This document shows, piece after piece, positions 24,606 to 32,751 of a stretch of 64,000 nucleotides of DNA. Both the position numbers and the translations under genes were made by a program. Source of the DNA: Paenibacillus pinihumi DSM 23905 = JCM 16419 (lineage in GTDB: Bacteria > Bacillota > Bacilli > Paenibacillales > Paenibacillaceae); NCBI RefSeq assembly GCF_000422505.1, contig NZ_KE383867.1, forward strand, positions 1 through 64,000, read 5' to 3'. How positions within the stretch are numbered: position 1 is the stretch's first letter; each line of letters starts with the position of its first letter. The notes under the pieces were generated by a model. That model saw only the letters and a list, made by a program, of their open reading frames with translations, did no database searches and was not told the DNA's origin.

Positions 24606-25625
24606 ATGGCCAGAAAAGCCTTAATACAGATCCGCCGGGGATTGGAAAAGGATATTGGCACGCTCGCAGTTGGAGAACTGGGATACTGTACAGACACCCA
24701 AAAGCTGTATATCGGGACATCAACGGGTAATGTGCTAATGGCGGCACCCGAAATTAGTGGTGACATGCTCAAATCTATCTATGATACGAATAACAATGGC
24801 AAGGTGGACAAAGCGGAAACGGCCGACAGTATTGCTTGGAGCGGGGTAACGGGCAAGCCTTCTGCTTTCCCTCCAACTGCACATACTCATCCTGCAGCAG
24901 AGGTAACCGAATCCGCTGCGAAGCGCTTTGTATCCGATACGGAGAAATCAGCATGGAATGGCAAGCAAAATAACCTGGGCTACACGCCCCTCAATAAAGC
25001 AGGAGATACTGCAAGCGGAACGCTTCAGGTACCGGCATTGAAATTGGACAATCGGTATTTGGAGACGTATGTGGGCGGGATATCTTTCGCCAATGGGGTG
25101 GCGAATCAGAAATTTAACCTGGTATTCCCGGCTATGACTGCAGATTTTGCCGGGTGGTTTGAAATTGATATTATCAGTTCCTGGTCTTATGCAAATGGTG
25201 CCGGGCGAATGACCAAGAGAATTGCAACTCATACCAATCAGACGAACCGAACGATCCGCAGCCAGGATGCTTATTATTTAAATGCAGACCCTTTAATTTC
25301 CGATCTGTTTGCCATATCTGATTTATGGAATGACAGCACAGACGGAAGGTACAAGGTAACCGTGGTCTCCCGTACGAGTGCGGCTAACACGATTCATGTC
25401 TTTGGCAAGGTGATGAGTATTAACACGAATGCCCCTGATCTTTTCAACAATGTAACCCTGTCGACGGTGTATACAACAGATACTACGGTTCACCCCAAGG
25501 CTGTTGTCCAGATGCCCGCGGATGCAGAGGTAGCCGGACAAAAAATCTGGCATGCGGGCAACCTGAACCCTGCCAGCTATCTGACAAAGGGAACGATCAC
25601 CTGGAATCAGCTGAAGGGGGGTTAG
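24606..25625 (+). CDS. Second tail fibre protein
   Basis: 339 aa. The N-terminus (LIQIRRGLEKDIGTLAVGE, then LGYCTDTQKLYIGTSTGN) is paralogous to that of the preceding fibre. A linker with THTHPAAEVTESAAKRFVSD and DTEKSAWNGKQ resembles the repeat units of the third fibre. A beta-rich domain (about 140-300) follows and the protein ends AGNLNPASYLTKGTITWNQL, a common phage-fibre tip motif. AGGAGGTGA precedes the ATG. It probably sits beside the first fibre on the baseplate. Confidence 0.78.
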   Translation: MARKALIQIRRGLEKDIGTLAVGELGYCTDTQKLYIGTSTGNVLMAAPEISGDMLKSIYDTNNNGKVDKAETADSIAWSGVTGKPSAFPPTAHTHPAAEVTESAAKRFVSDTEKSAWNGKQNNLGYTPLNKAGDTASGTLQVPALKLDNRYLETYVGGISFANGVANQKFNLVFPAMTADFAGWFEIDIISSWSYANGAGRMTKRIATHTNQTNRTIRSQDAYYLNADPLISDLFAISDLWNDSTDGRYKVTVVSRTSAANTIHVFGKVMSINTNAPDLFNNVTLSTVYTTDTTVHPKAVVQMPADAEVAGQKIWHAGNLNPASYLTKGTITWNQLKGG

Positions 25626-25628
25626 AGG

Positions 25629-26246
25629 ATGGCATATGGTACAGGAATATATGGCCAGGCATTATTTGGACAGGATTTAAAAGATAATGGAGGTCCTGAT
25701 CTCGATAAAGTGGATCTGATGGCTTACCTGCCCCCCTATTATATAGATGTAAAAGAAATGGAAGAGCTGCAAAAACAGCTTGGCATGGAATTGGAACTGC
25801 AGCAATTCTGTATGAAGGATGTGCTTAATCAGCGATTTATCCAGTCTGCGACTTGGGGATTGGAACGCTGGGAAAGAGAGCTTGGGCTTCCGGTAGATCC
25901 TTCCAAAGCATATGAAAGAAGACGGGAGATGCTGCTTGCCAAGCTGCGGGGATCAGGCACAACAACTAAAGCCATGATTATGCAAGCAGCGGCGGCTTTT
26001 TCCGGTGGTGAAGTTGAGATTACCGAGACACCGGGGGAGTACCACTTTGAGATTCAATTTGTCGGTGTGATGGGGGTTCCGCTCAATATGCCGGGCTTTA
26101 TTCAATTGTTAGAGGATATTAAGCCAGCGCATTTGACATACTCCTTCAAATATACCTATACCTGGTGGGAGACTCTGAAATCATTGATCTGGAACCAGGC
26201 CAGAAGCAAAACATGGAATGAGCTACGAGTTTACGAGGGAGAGTGA
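25629..26246 (+). CDS. xkdU: DUF2313 baseplate protein (XkdU/YmfQ family)
   Basis: 205 aa. VDLMAYLPPYYIDVKEMEEL and the segment SATWGLERWERELGLPVDPS followed by YERRREMLLAKLRG are characteristic of DUF2313 proteins that join fibres to the baseplate wedge. The end is Trp-rich. In PBSX this gene directly follows xkdT; here three genes lie between, so the fibre module has been expanded. It lies 3 nt after the second fibre gene, and the next ATG follows its stop by 4 nt. Confidence 0.85.
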   Translation: MAYGTGIYGQALFGQDLKDNGGPDLDKVDLMAYLPPYYIDVKEMEELQKQLGMELELQQFCMKDVLNQRFIQSATWGLERWERELGLPVDPSKAYERRREMLLAKLRGSGTTTKAMIMQAAAAFSGGEVEITETPGEYHFEIQFVGVMGVPLNMPGFIQLLEDIKPAHLTYSFKYTYTWWETLKSLIWNQARSKTWNELRVYEGE

Positions 26247-26250
26247 GTGT

Positions 26251-28383
26251 ATGAAAACAACAGGAAATCTGGGTCTTAAAAAGCCTGACGGTACAGATAT
26301 TGTCGATATTGCCGATCTGAACAGTAATATGGATACGCTGGATACTGAAGTTACGAAGCTTGCCAGCACCACAGTACCCGGCAGGATGTCTGCGGCAGAT
26401 AAGGTAAAACTGAATGGAATCGCTGCTGGGGCCAATAATTATACGCATCCGACAGGTGACGGAAATCTTCATGTCCCGGCTACGGGGACGGGGAACAATG
26501 GAAAAGTGCTGAAGGCTGGGAGCACAGCAGGCAGCGCGGCTTGGGGGAATGTGGCCTTTTCTGAAGTGAGTGCCAAGCCAACTACGTTGAGCGGGTACGG
26601 AATAACAGATGCAGCGTCGTCTTCCCATGTCGGTGCTGGCGGCGCTGCTCATGCCAATGCCACTCCAAGTGTGGACGGCTTTATGAGTGCGGCCGATAAA
26701 GGGAAGTTGGATGGCATTCAGGCGGGAGCCAATAACTATACACATCCGGCAACACATCCGGCTTCGATTATTGCTCAGGATGCCAACAACCGCTTTATGA
26801 CAGATGCAGAGCGGACAAAGTTGTCAGGAATTGCTGCTGGAGCGAATAACTATACGCATCCGGCGACGCATCCGGCTTCTATTATTACGCAGGATGCCAG
26901 CAATCGTTTTATGACAGATGTAGAGCGTACTAAACTTTCTGGAATCGCTGCTGGGGCAAATAACTATACGCATCCATCGACACATCCAGCTACAATTATT
27001 GTCCAAGATTCTAATAATCGCTTCGTGACGGATACAGAGAAATCAACCTGGAACGGTAAGGCAGGTACAACTGTTGCTACGATATCAGCTAATGGATTAA
27101 TGTCAGCGGAGGATAAGCAACTTAGTGCTAACCGTAATGGGTATGGAACTACAGCGGGTACAGGGTCGGCTTACACATTGTCACTGAATCCTGCACCAAT
27201 GGGGTTAGTAGAGGGACTGCGTATTACAGTCAAAATTCATGTTGCCAATACTGGAACTGCCACAATTAATGTTAATGGGCTAGGTTCAAAGTCTATTCTA
27301 AAGGGAAATGGAAGTACATTGTCATTAGGTAATCTAAAGCCTAGCTCCGTATACTCGCTTGTATATAATGGAACGGCTTTTATATTACAGGGTGAAGGAG
27401 GTGATTACTATATAGGAGATACGATTAATTCTGCAAATTTAATAAAAACAGGAGAGAGTGCGATCGAATTATGGTCTAATACAGGGACTCTCAAATCGGA
27501 AGATATGGCTCTGGATTTGTCCGGTAATATTTATGTTGCATATTCCGGATCGTCTGGAAGGATCACTAAAATGAACTCAAATGGAGTTGAGATTTGGTCC
27601 AATATCGATGTACCTGAAGCATATGGTATAAGTGTAGCAGCGTCTGGTTACGTATATAGTACGCATAATCTAGATTCTGGAAAGACATTGCGAAAATTGA
27701 ACCCGTCAGGGGATGAAGTTTGGTCAAATTCACTTATACCAAAGGGATATAAAGTTGTAGTAGATGCCTCTGAAAATGTGTATTGTAGTTACAATTTAAA
27801 AACCAGTGGAGGAAAGACACTTCAGAAATTGAACTCATCAGGAACTGAATTATGGTCCAAATATGAAACCACACATGGCGGGCAAGTTGCAATAGATTCT
27901 TTTGGGAATGTATTTATAGCACAGCAGGCTAACTTTGGATCATTCAAAAAATATACCTCCAATGGATCGTTGGTATGGTCATTTGATGCTGGAGGTGGAA
28001 AGATGGGAGCTTCTGTGGCTACTGATACGGAGGGAAATGCATATTGTGGGGTTTTTTCCTTTAGTAGTCTTGACCCTTTTAGAAAAATAAGTCCATCTGG
28101 AACAGTGATATGGACTAAATCTTTGGTTTTAGTAAAGAAAACTGTAGTAGATACTACAGGTAATATATATTGCGGTATGAATTCTTCTACCTCTGATGGT
28201 TTAAGATATTTTATTAAATTTGATTCAATAGGAAATGAAATATATACGATTCGAGAAAATGCCTCAATAGGTGGAATGGCACTAGATAAAGATAATAATA
28301 TAGTTCAGTCATTTTCTAATCACAGTGGAAATAAAAGCGTTAGCAAAATGAAACCAATCGATTACTATAAAATAAATAGTTAA
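26251..28383 (+). CDS. Large tail fibre with tandem repeats and propeller-like tip
   Basis: 710 aa (XkdV-like by position). The N-terminus TTGNLGLKKPDGTDIVDIAD is an attachment motif. From about residue 46 come units built on GIAAGANNYTHP, three of them exact 38-aa tandem copies (145-258). After about residue 270 a short beta domain appears. Residues 410-705 then hold repeated strands such as GNIYVAYSGSSGRITKMNSN, with Gly-x-x-x-Trp-Ser turns like PQQ/NHL propellers. The 5' part is GC-richer and the 3' part clearly AT-rich, so the tip domain appears to be exchanged. GAGGGAGAG precedes the ATG at 26251. Confidence 0.8.
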   Translation: MKTTGNLGLKKPDGTDIVDIADLNSNMDTLDTEVTKLASTTVPGRMSAADKVKLNGIAAGANNYTHPTGDGNLHVPATGTGNNGKVLKAGSTAGSAAWGNVAFSEVSAKPTTLSGYGITDAASSSHVGAGGAAHANATPSVDGFMSAADKGKLDGIQAGANNYTHPATHPASIIAQDANNRFMTDAERTKLSGIAAGANNYTHPATHPASIITQDASNRFMTDVERTKLSGIAAGANNYTHPSTHPATIIVQDSNNRFVTDTEKSTWNGKAGTTVATISANGLMSAEDKQLSANRNGYGTTAGTGSAYTLSLNPAPMGLVEGLRITVKIHVANTGTATINVNGLGSKSILKGNGSTLSLGNLKPSSVYSLVYNGTAFILQGEGGDYYIGDTINSANLIKTGESAIELWSNTGTLKSEDMALDLSGNIYVAYSGSSGRITKMNSNGVEIWSNIDVPEAYGISVAASGYVYSTHNLDSGKTLRKLNPSGDEVWSNSLIPKGYKVVVDASENVYCSYNLKTSGGKTLQKLNSSGTELWSKYETTHGGQVAIDSFGNVFIAQQANFGSFKKYTSNGSLVWSFDAGGGKMGASVATDTEGNAYCGVFSFSSLDPFRKISPSGTVIWTKSLVLVKKTVVDTTGNIYCGMNSSTSDGLRYFIKFDSIGNEIYTIRENASIGGMALDKDNNIVQSFSNHSGNKSVSKMKPIDYYKINS
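26683..27024 (+). repeat. Three tandem 114-bp units in the fibre gene
   Basis: In-frame units at 26683, 26797 and 26911, each coding 38 residues of the pattern (M)(T/S)-x-E/D-x4-L-x-GI-x-AGANNYTHP ... NRF. Partial copies flank them at 26386 and 27025. They form the fibre shaft and could recombine to change its length. Confidence 0.85.
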
Positions 28384-28396
28384 GGAGAAATTACAA

Positions 28397-28717
28397 ATGA
28401 CAAAGCTACTTAAAGGACAAATTATAAATGAAGAGAAAATGATAGTTCAAACCATTTATAATTTAGATGCAGTTGAGAACAATTCTATTGATATAGCAAC
28501 AGGTGTAGTTGTAGATTCAGAAATTGATTTCCCTGAGCCGAAGACTGGGAAAGGTTATATATATTGTGTGAACCCTCAAACGAAAGAACAGTGGTTTGAG
28601 GAGTATAATAGAAAGCTCACAAAAGATGAACAAATTGAGCAGCAGTTTGCAACACAACAAGCAATTATTGATTCATTAATTTTGGATGTATTGGAAGGAG
28701 GTAAACAAAATGTTTGA
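28397..28717 (+). CDS. XkdW-like small tail protein
   Basis: 106 aa, strongly AT-rich DNA. No clear conserved motif beyond GYIYCVNPQTKEQWFEEYNR and a helical C-terminus (LTKDEQIEQQFATQQAIIDS). A small protein of this kind usually lies between the last fibre and XkdX in PBSX-like clusters, so it may be a fibre chaperone or XkdW equivalent. AAGGAG lies before the ATG. Its 3' end overlaps the xkdX start by 8 nt. Confidence 0.6.
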   Translation: MTKLLKGQIINEEKMIVQTIYNLDAVENNSIDIATGVVVDSEIDFPEPKTGKGYIYCVNPQTKEQWFEEYNRKLTKDEQIEQQFATQQAIIDSLILDVLEGGKQNV

Positions 28718-28847
28718 GAATCTTAAACGATTATGGGAAGAGGGAAAGTTAACAGAAATTCACTTAAATAACGCGGTTATTAAATCATGGATTACTCCAC
28801 AACAGCGAGATGAGATCACAAAAAAAAATACGGAAGACTTCGTGTAA
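28710..28847 (+). CDS. xkdX: XkdX family protein, 45 aa
   Basis: Short protein MFENLKRLWEEGKLTEIHLN followed by NAVIKSWITPQQRDEI, which fits the XkdX pattern of two helices with 'G-x-(L/I)-(T/S)' and 'G/W-x-I-T-x-x-(Q/E)' turns. It is found at the end of the fibre module in many Gram-positive phages; the exact role is unknown. GGAAGGAGG lies seven or eight bases before the ATG, and the start overlaps the upstream gene, so translation is well supported despite the small size. Confidence 0.8.
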   Translation: MFENLKRLWEEGKLTEIHLNNAVIKSWITPQQRDEITKKNTEDFV

Positions 28848-28872
28848 TCGAAGTTTCTTTAGAGGGGAGGTA

Positions 28873-29754
28873 TTGAAATTAATTCTAGTTTATAAAAAAG
28901 GAGACGATAGTATCAATCATTTGAAAATCGCCCTGGACGCCGGGCACGGCCCCGACACACCGGGCAAGCGCACGCCTGACGGCAGCATGCGCGAGTTCCA
29001 GTTCAACAGCGCGGTGGCCAGGTACGCCGCTGAACTGCTCGCGCAATGCCCTGGCGTGCAGACGCTATTCACGCACGCTGCAGACGGCAGCCGGGATGTG
29101 CCGCTCAAGGAGCGGACGGACCGGGCCAATAGCTGGGGAGCAGACCTGCTGGTGTCCATCCATGCGAATGCCAGCGGGGATGGCTGGAGCAACGCAGAGG
29201 GGATCGAGACGTTTACGTACTCGGTCCCCTCTGCTGCTTCCACCAGGCTTGCCCAAACCATCCAGTCTGCCTTAATCGCTTCTACCGGTCTGCGCGACCG
29301 GGGAGTCAAGATAGCCAACTTTCACATGGTACGCGAAAGCAAAATGCCTTCCGTGCTGCTTGAATGCGGCTTTATGACGAATCAGCAAGAAGCGGAATTA
29401 CTAAAATCGGACGCATACCGCCGGAAATGCGCAACTGCCATTGTCTCAGGAATAGCCAAAGCCTGCAATTTCCATGTTCCTTCTCAACCAGAATTCAACA
29501 TCCCGGATAAACCCGCAACACAGATTCCACAGAATCCTGTTCCAAATCCAGACAATTCGTCTAAAAAAACTGAATTTTCAGACGTAAATGCAGGAAGCTG
29601 GTATGAATCCGCGATTCAACGGATATCTTCGTCTGAAATTGGCCTAATGTCCGGTTATCCAGACGGAACGTTCAAGCCGGATGAGCGCGTCACCAGAGGG
29701 GAATTGGCGGTTATCTTAACGAGACTATTAAACCGGGAGGTGAAGCAAGAATGA
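28873..29754 (+). CDS. N-acetylmuramoyl-L-alanine amidase with SLH domain
   Basis: 293 aa. The Amidase_3 domain has its zinc ligands and catalytic Glu visible: DAGHG, REFQFN, SIHAN and LECGFMT. A Pro/Asn-rich linker leads to one S-layer-homology domain at the end (FSDVNAGSWYESAIQRI, then GYPDGTFKPDERVTRGELAV). It cuts the producer's wall for release. The start is uncertain: TTG at 28873 has GGAG close by; TTG at 28921 opens the core domain; an ATC at 28912 lies eight bases after AAAGGAG. GC content jumps sharply here compared with xkdX. ATGA overlap with the holin gene. Confidence 0.88.
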   Translation: MKLILVYKKGDDSINHLKIALDAGHGPDTPGKRTPDGSMREFQFNSAVARYAAELLAQCPGVQTLFTHAADGSRDVPLKERTDRANSWGADLLVSIHANASGDGWSNAEGIETFTYSVPSAASTRLAQTIQSALIASTGLRDRGVKIANFHMVRESKMPSVLLECGFMTNQQEAELLKSDAYRRKCATAIVSGIAKACNFHVPSQPEFNIPDKPATQIPQNPVPNPDNSSKKTEFSDVNAGSWYESAIQRISSSEIGLMSGYPDGTFKPDERVTRGELAVILTRLLNREVKQE

Positions 29755-30104
29755 ATACTGTTTTTCAACCCTATCTTCAAACGATCGTGCTGACTTTACT
29801 GTCATTATTTGCGACCGTAGCTACCGCAGCCGTGCTGGAAGCACGAAAGAGAGTGCTGGTTTGGCTGGAAAGCCGTACGAGCAATGAACAAAGAGAACTT
29901 CTCCATGTGCTAGCGGGAGAAGCTTTTTCTTTCGCAGAGACAGTCTTCAAGGAACTGGAGGGCCCTAAAAAGCTGGAAGCCGCGTATGGCTATCTGAGTA
30001 CCCGCCTGAAGGAGCAGGGCATTGAACTGAGCCAGCCGGAAATTCGCTCCGCTATCGAAAAAGCTGTGCTCGAGTATAATGCACTGAAGGCTCCTTTACT
30101 TTGA
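29751..30104 (+). CDS. Holin, LLH-type
   Basis: 117 aa with one hydrophobic segment near the N-terminus (about 9-30), then a long charged helix. The order TM - ARKRVLVWLESR - FAETVFKELEGPKKLEAAYGYLS matches phage_holin_LLH proteins. It would form membrane lesions that allow the amidase through. Its start overlaps the amidase stop (ATGA), the reverse of the usual holin-then-endolysin order. Last gene of the tail cluster; no ordinary terminator follows directly. Confidence 0.82.
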   Translation: MNTVFQPYLQTIVLTLLSLFATVATAAVLEARKRVLVWLESRTSNEQRELLHVLAGEAFSFAETVFKELEGPKKLEAAYGYLSTRLKEQGIELSQPEIRSAIEKAVLEYNALKAPLL

Positions 30105-30200
30105 GCAAAATACGATTAATCGTGATTACTCATCATTCACCTGCTTCAGTCACTTACTTGCGGTCAAGCGGGCTTCAGCCACATTGCAAGCCGTAATTGA

Positions 30201-30320
30201 TATAATAAAGACCCCCGATCTGTACTGTAACCGGGGACTGCGGCACGCAGGACGGACACTTATTAAAAAGTACCGTACTACGGTCACAGCTCGCTTACAG
30301 CGTCGGGGGTCTCTCTTTTA
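30201..30320 (+). ncRNA. Putative structured small RNA after the holin
   Basis: An extended -10 promoter TGATATAAT (TATAAT at 30201-30206) is followed by about 105 nt whose ends pair: GACCCCCGA (30210-30218) with TCGGGGGTC (30303-30311), then CTCTCTTTT. Three inner hairpins can form (CTGC/GCAG, ACCG/CGGT, GCT/AGC). The layout resembles RatA-like antitoxin RNAs near prophage lysis genes, but I found no toxin frame on either strand. The closing stem also works as a terminator. Confidence 0.5.
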
Positions 30321-30474
30321 AACGATTAGTAACCTTTATAACTAGCTGTATAATTTCGTACCCGTAAAACTATTGCCGGCTTCAGCAAACTGAGCAACAG
30401 TAATCTCAAATGCTTCAAACTCTACTGATTTTTTCTAAAGCTTGTCCACTGTCTCTTTCTCTATATGTTCTTCC

Positions 30475-31077
30475 TTAGTAAGTCTCTACAATAAACCGCT
30501 TATTAATGTCATCCGCACTCAACTTGCCATTCACGTAATCTCTGTAATCTTTAGCCGGGATGCTAACATCGACTGCGTAGTCCTCGTCTTCTTTTTCATC
30601 ATATTGATCATAGGAGATCGTCAGCAATTCAGTGCCATAGTTAAGCAACTGCCGGAATACTTTATCCAGTTGAGCGTCCGTCAACTTCTCTTCATCTTCC
30701 ACATAAGTAAAAGCATAGGATTTGCCATCCTGTTCGAAAAGAGAAACGCCGTTTCCGCCCAGCTTATTGATTTCCTTCATTGCTTTCAAGCTGGAACCGG
30801 ACTGGCTGCTGCCGCTGCCGGCTTTGCTCTTCACATCAACCGTCTGTTTTTTCGCATCATACGAGTAGCTTACTCCAGCCTGGTTCAGCAGATAGATGGG
30901 AATCATCGTCCGCCCATTGAGGTTAACGGCAGGCACGTCCGTCACCTTTACATTTGCACCATCTACGGTCAGTTTTATAATATCGTTTCCTTTATACGTT
31001 CCCCATAGTCCTGCCGCATGCACGACCCCTGCAAAGCAGAAGGATGCCATCAGGGTGATTGCGATTTTCTTTTTCAT
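30475..31077 (-). CDS. Exported protein with stalk (copper-amine-oxidase N-like) domain
   Basis: 200 aa. A signal peptide with cleavage after HAA (about residue 22) starts at the ATG at 31077; an upstream in-frame ATG at 31104 has no ribosome-binding site. Residues 23-85 match the stalk domain common in Paenibacillus exported proteins (VNLNGRTMIPIYLLNQAGVS, YDAKKQTVDV). A Ser/Gly linker and an acidic alpha/beta domain follow. Function unknown; probably wall-associated. It converges on the small RNA at 30201-30320. Confidence 0.75.
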   Translation of the reverse strand: MKKKIAITLMASFCFAGVVHAAGLWGTYKGNDIIKLTVDGANVKVTDVPAVNLNGRTMIPIYLLNQAGVSYSYDAKKQTVDVKSKAGSGSSQSGSSLKAMKEINKLGGNGVSLFEQDGKSYAFTYVEDEEKLTDAQLDKVFRQLLNYGTELLTISYDQYDEKEDEDYAVDVSIPAKDYRDYVNGKLSADDINKRFIVETY

Positions 31078-31532
31078 AATTTCACATTCCTTCGTTTTCC
31101 TCATCGGCTGAGGTATTGACTTTTTATCTTCTGTAATGAAACGATGACCCCTATGAATTCAAATGATTCTCCATTTGTATCATCCCAGGTGTTACATGGC
31201 GTGCAAGAAATCCTGGCAGATATCCGCGCACCTTTGGCTGAAGCGGGCCTACGCCCAAATATTATAATATTCTAATCTTTGTGTCATCCATCCATAGCCT
31301 ATCCTACATAGGACCTATATGACCCTTCTAAATTCAGGTCCCTGCCAGACAAATATCAAGCTACCAAAAGCATGTGGTATAGTTGTAAGAGCATTTTCCT
31401 AAATTTGTCCATTCACTTCTTGAACGCATGACCTGCCAATGAATTCGAATTATTTTGATCCTGCTTCTCCACCGTTTTGCTATAGAGGCATATTCTCCAT
31501 GCAACCATATCGACCAAAATAGGAGGGACCCG
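31078..31532. other. Non-coding divergent region
   Basis: AT-rich stretch holding the promoters of the exported stalk protein (left) and the YdcF-like gene (right). No additional frame has a ribosome-binding site. Nothing else recognised. Confidence 0.5.
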
Positions 31533-32132
31533 ATGAAACGAAAATATGGGCTAAAATTATTTCTGGTCTTGGGTGCAATTCTTACCTTTTATATCCTGTA
31601 CGCCGGATACCAAATCCTGTCGTTCAGCAGTCAAAATGAACTTGTTCACCGCGATGCTGCGGTTGTTCTCGGTGCAGCCGTTCTGGAGAGTGGAGAGCCT
31701 TCACCCGTTTTTAGGGAAAGAATCCGGCATGCGATATGGCTGTATAAGGAGGGCTATGCAGACAAGCTGATTTTCACCGGTGGCAAAGGGGAAGGGGCCA
31801 CTGTGGCAGAGTCGGATGCAGCTAAAGCTATGGCGATGCAGCAGCAAGTCCCGGAGCAGGATATTTTGATCGAGACAAAGTCTGCCATTACAGAGGAAAA
31901 TCTGCGTTATGCACAAGCGGCAGCAGCTACGGAGGGACTAAATACGTTCATTATTGTCAGTGACCCGCTCCATATGAAACGGTCAATGGCAATTGCGGAG
32001 CATCTCGGCATGGATGCTGTCTCTTCACCTACACCGACAACCATGTATCAAAGCTTCCGCACACGCGCGCCTTTCTTTCTCCGGGAGCTGTTCTTCTACA
32101 TTGGCTACCAGCTTACATTGCCTTTCAGGTGA
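31533..32132 (+). CDS. YdcF/SanA-family membrane protein (DUF218)
   Basis: 199 aa. One membrane helix (about 7-27) precedes a DUF218 domain that should face outward. Landmarks are AAVVLGAAVLESGEPSPVFR, ERIRHAIWLYKEGYADKLIF TGG and ESDAAKAMAM, the usual DUF218 ligand-pocket residues. Members affect envelope integrity and may bind lipid-linked or nucleotide-like ligands. AGGAGGG lies before the ATG at 31533; the longer in-frame start at 31455 has none. Terminator follows. Confidence 0.83.
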   Translation: MKRKYGLKLFLVLGAILTFYILYAGYQILSFSSQNELVHRDAAVVLGAAVLESGEPSPVFRERIRHAIWLYKEGYADKLIFTGGKGEGATVAESDAAKAMAMQQQVPEQDILIETKSAITEENLRYAQAAAATEGLNTFIIVSDPLHMKRSMAIAEHLGMDAVSSPTPTTMYQSFRTRAPFFLRELFFYIGYQLTLPFR

Positions 32133-32141
32133 AAGATTGAC

Positions 32142-32177
32142 AACTCCCGGACTATCAATCAGTCCAGGGAGTTTTGT
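32142..32177 (+). terminator. Terminator after the YdcF-like gene
   Basis: AACTCCC-GGAC / GTCC-GGGAGTT with one bulge, then TTTTG. It begins 10 nt after the stop codon. Confidence 0.8.
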
Positions 32178-32247
32178 TTCTATATAAAGCTGGTGTGCAC
32201 TCTGCGATTCATAGATCCATAGCGTCCAGCTTCGCTCCACTATCTTT

Positions 32248-32325
32248 TCATCCTTGATCCTGCAATTTAATTTTTAATTCTGGGTCCTCAACTGTTAATT
32301 CTGGGTCTTCAATCTTTTCTTTCAT
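32248..32325 (-). CDS. Tiny repetitive ORF, 25 aa
   Basis: ATG at 32325 with AGGAG four bases upstream, reading MKEKIEDPELTVEDPELKIK and five more residues. The EDPEL repeat comes from a 21-bp direct repeat in the DNA. It overlaps the end of the 31-aa frame starting at 32404. Expression is unproven; the ribosome-binding site is the only support. Confidence 0.3.
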   Translation of the reverse strand: MKEKIEDPELTVEDPELKIKLQDQG

Positions 32326-32404
32326 GCTGCTCCTGCATTTTGGCATTAATTTTTTGCTCTTCAGCCTGATCCTTTACTCTGAATCCTAAAAACTTTTTTA
32401 TCAT
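32309..32404 (-). CDS. Tiny charged ORF, 31 aa
   Basis: ATG at 32404 with GGGGG three bases upstream, reading MIKKFLGFRVKDQAEEQKIN and eleven further residues. Charged and helical. The next small frame starts inside it. I do not recognise either. The rest of 32178-32751 shows no clear gene. Confidence 0.3.
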   Translation of the reverse strand: MIKKFLGFRVKDQAEEQKINAKMQEQHERKD

Positions 32405-32751
32405 AAACCCCCGAATTGCAATTCTGAGAATTTCCCAATATCTGCTTCCATTTTGTCCTTCCTTCCTAAATGAATCAAACCGCCCCATCCCAGTGACTGC
32501 CTGTGTTTTCCATTCCGCGCAGTCTATTTGTAAAAAGTTAGGATACTCTCATTTAATGTTCCTTTTATTTTATTTTAAGCTTCCATTCAGAATCGGGCTT
32601 TAAATTTAGGTACCAACGAAAGGGGGCGCGGGTATGGCTAACTAAACGTCATGCTTCAAGCAAGAGGATGCACAGGAGGTCGTTTTAGAGAAAGGTGAAA
32701 AGCCGCATAAGGTTGAACGGCACAATAATAAAAAAATCGGAGGTAATACCA

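Noticed and set aside
26386-27040. Regular repeats considered as a CRISPR array
   Set aside because: The repeats are in frame, 114 bp long with no unique spacers, and encode fibre-shaft units.
30442-31008. 188-codon plus-strand frame opposite the stalk-domain protein
   Set aside because: No ribosome-binding site, and the minus-strand protein has a clear signal peptide and domain.
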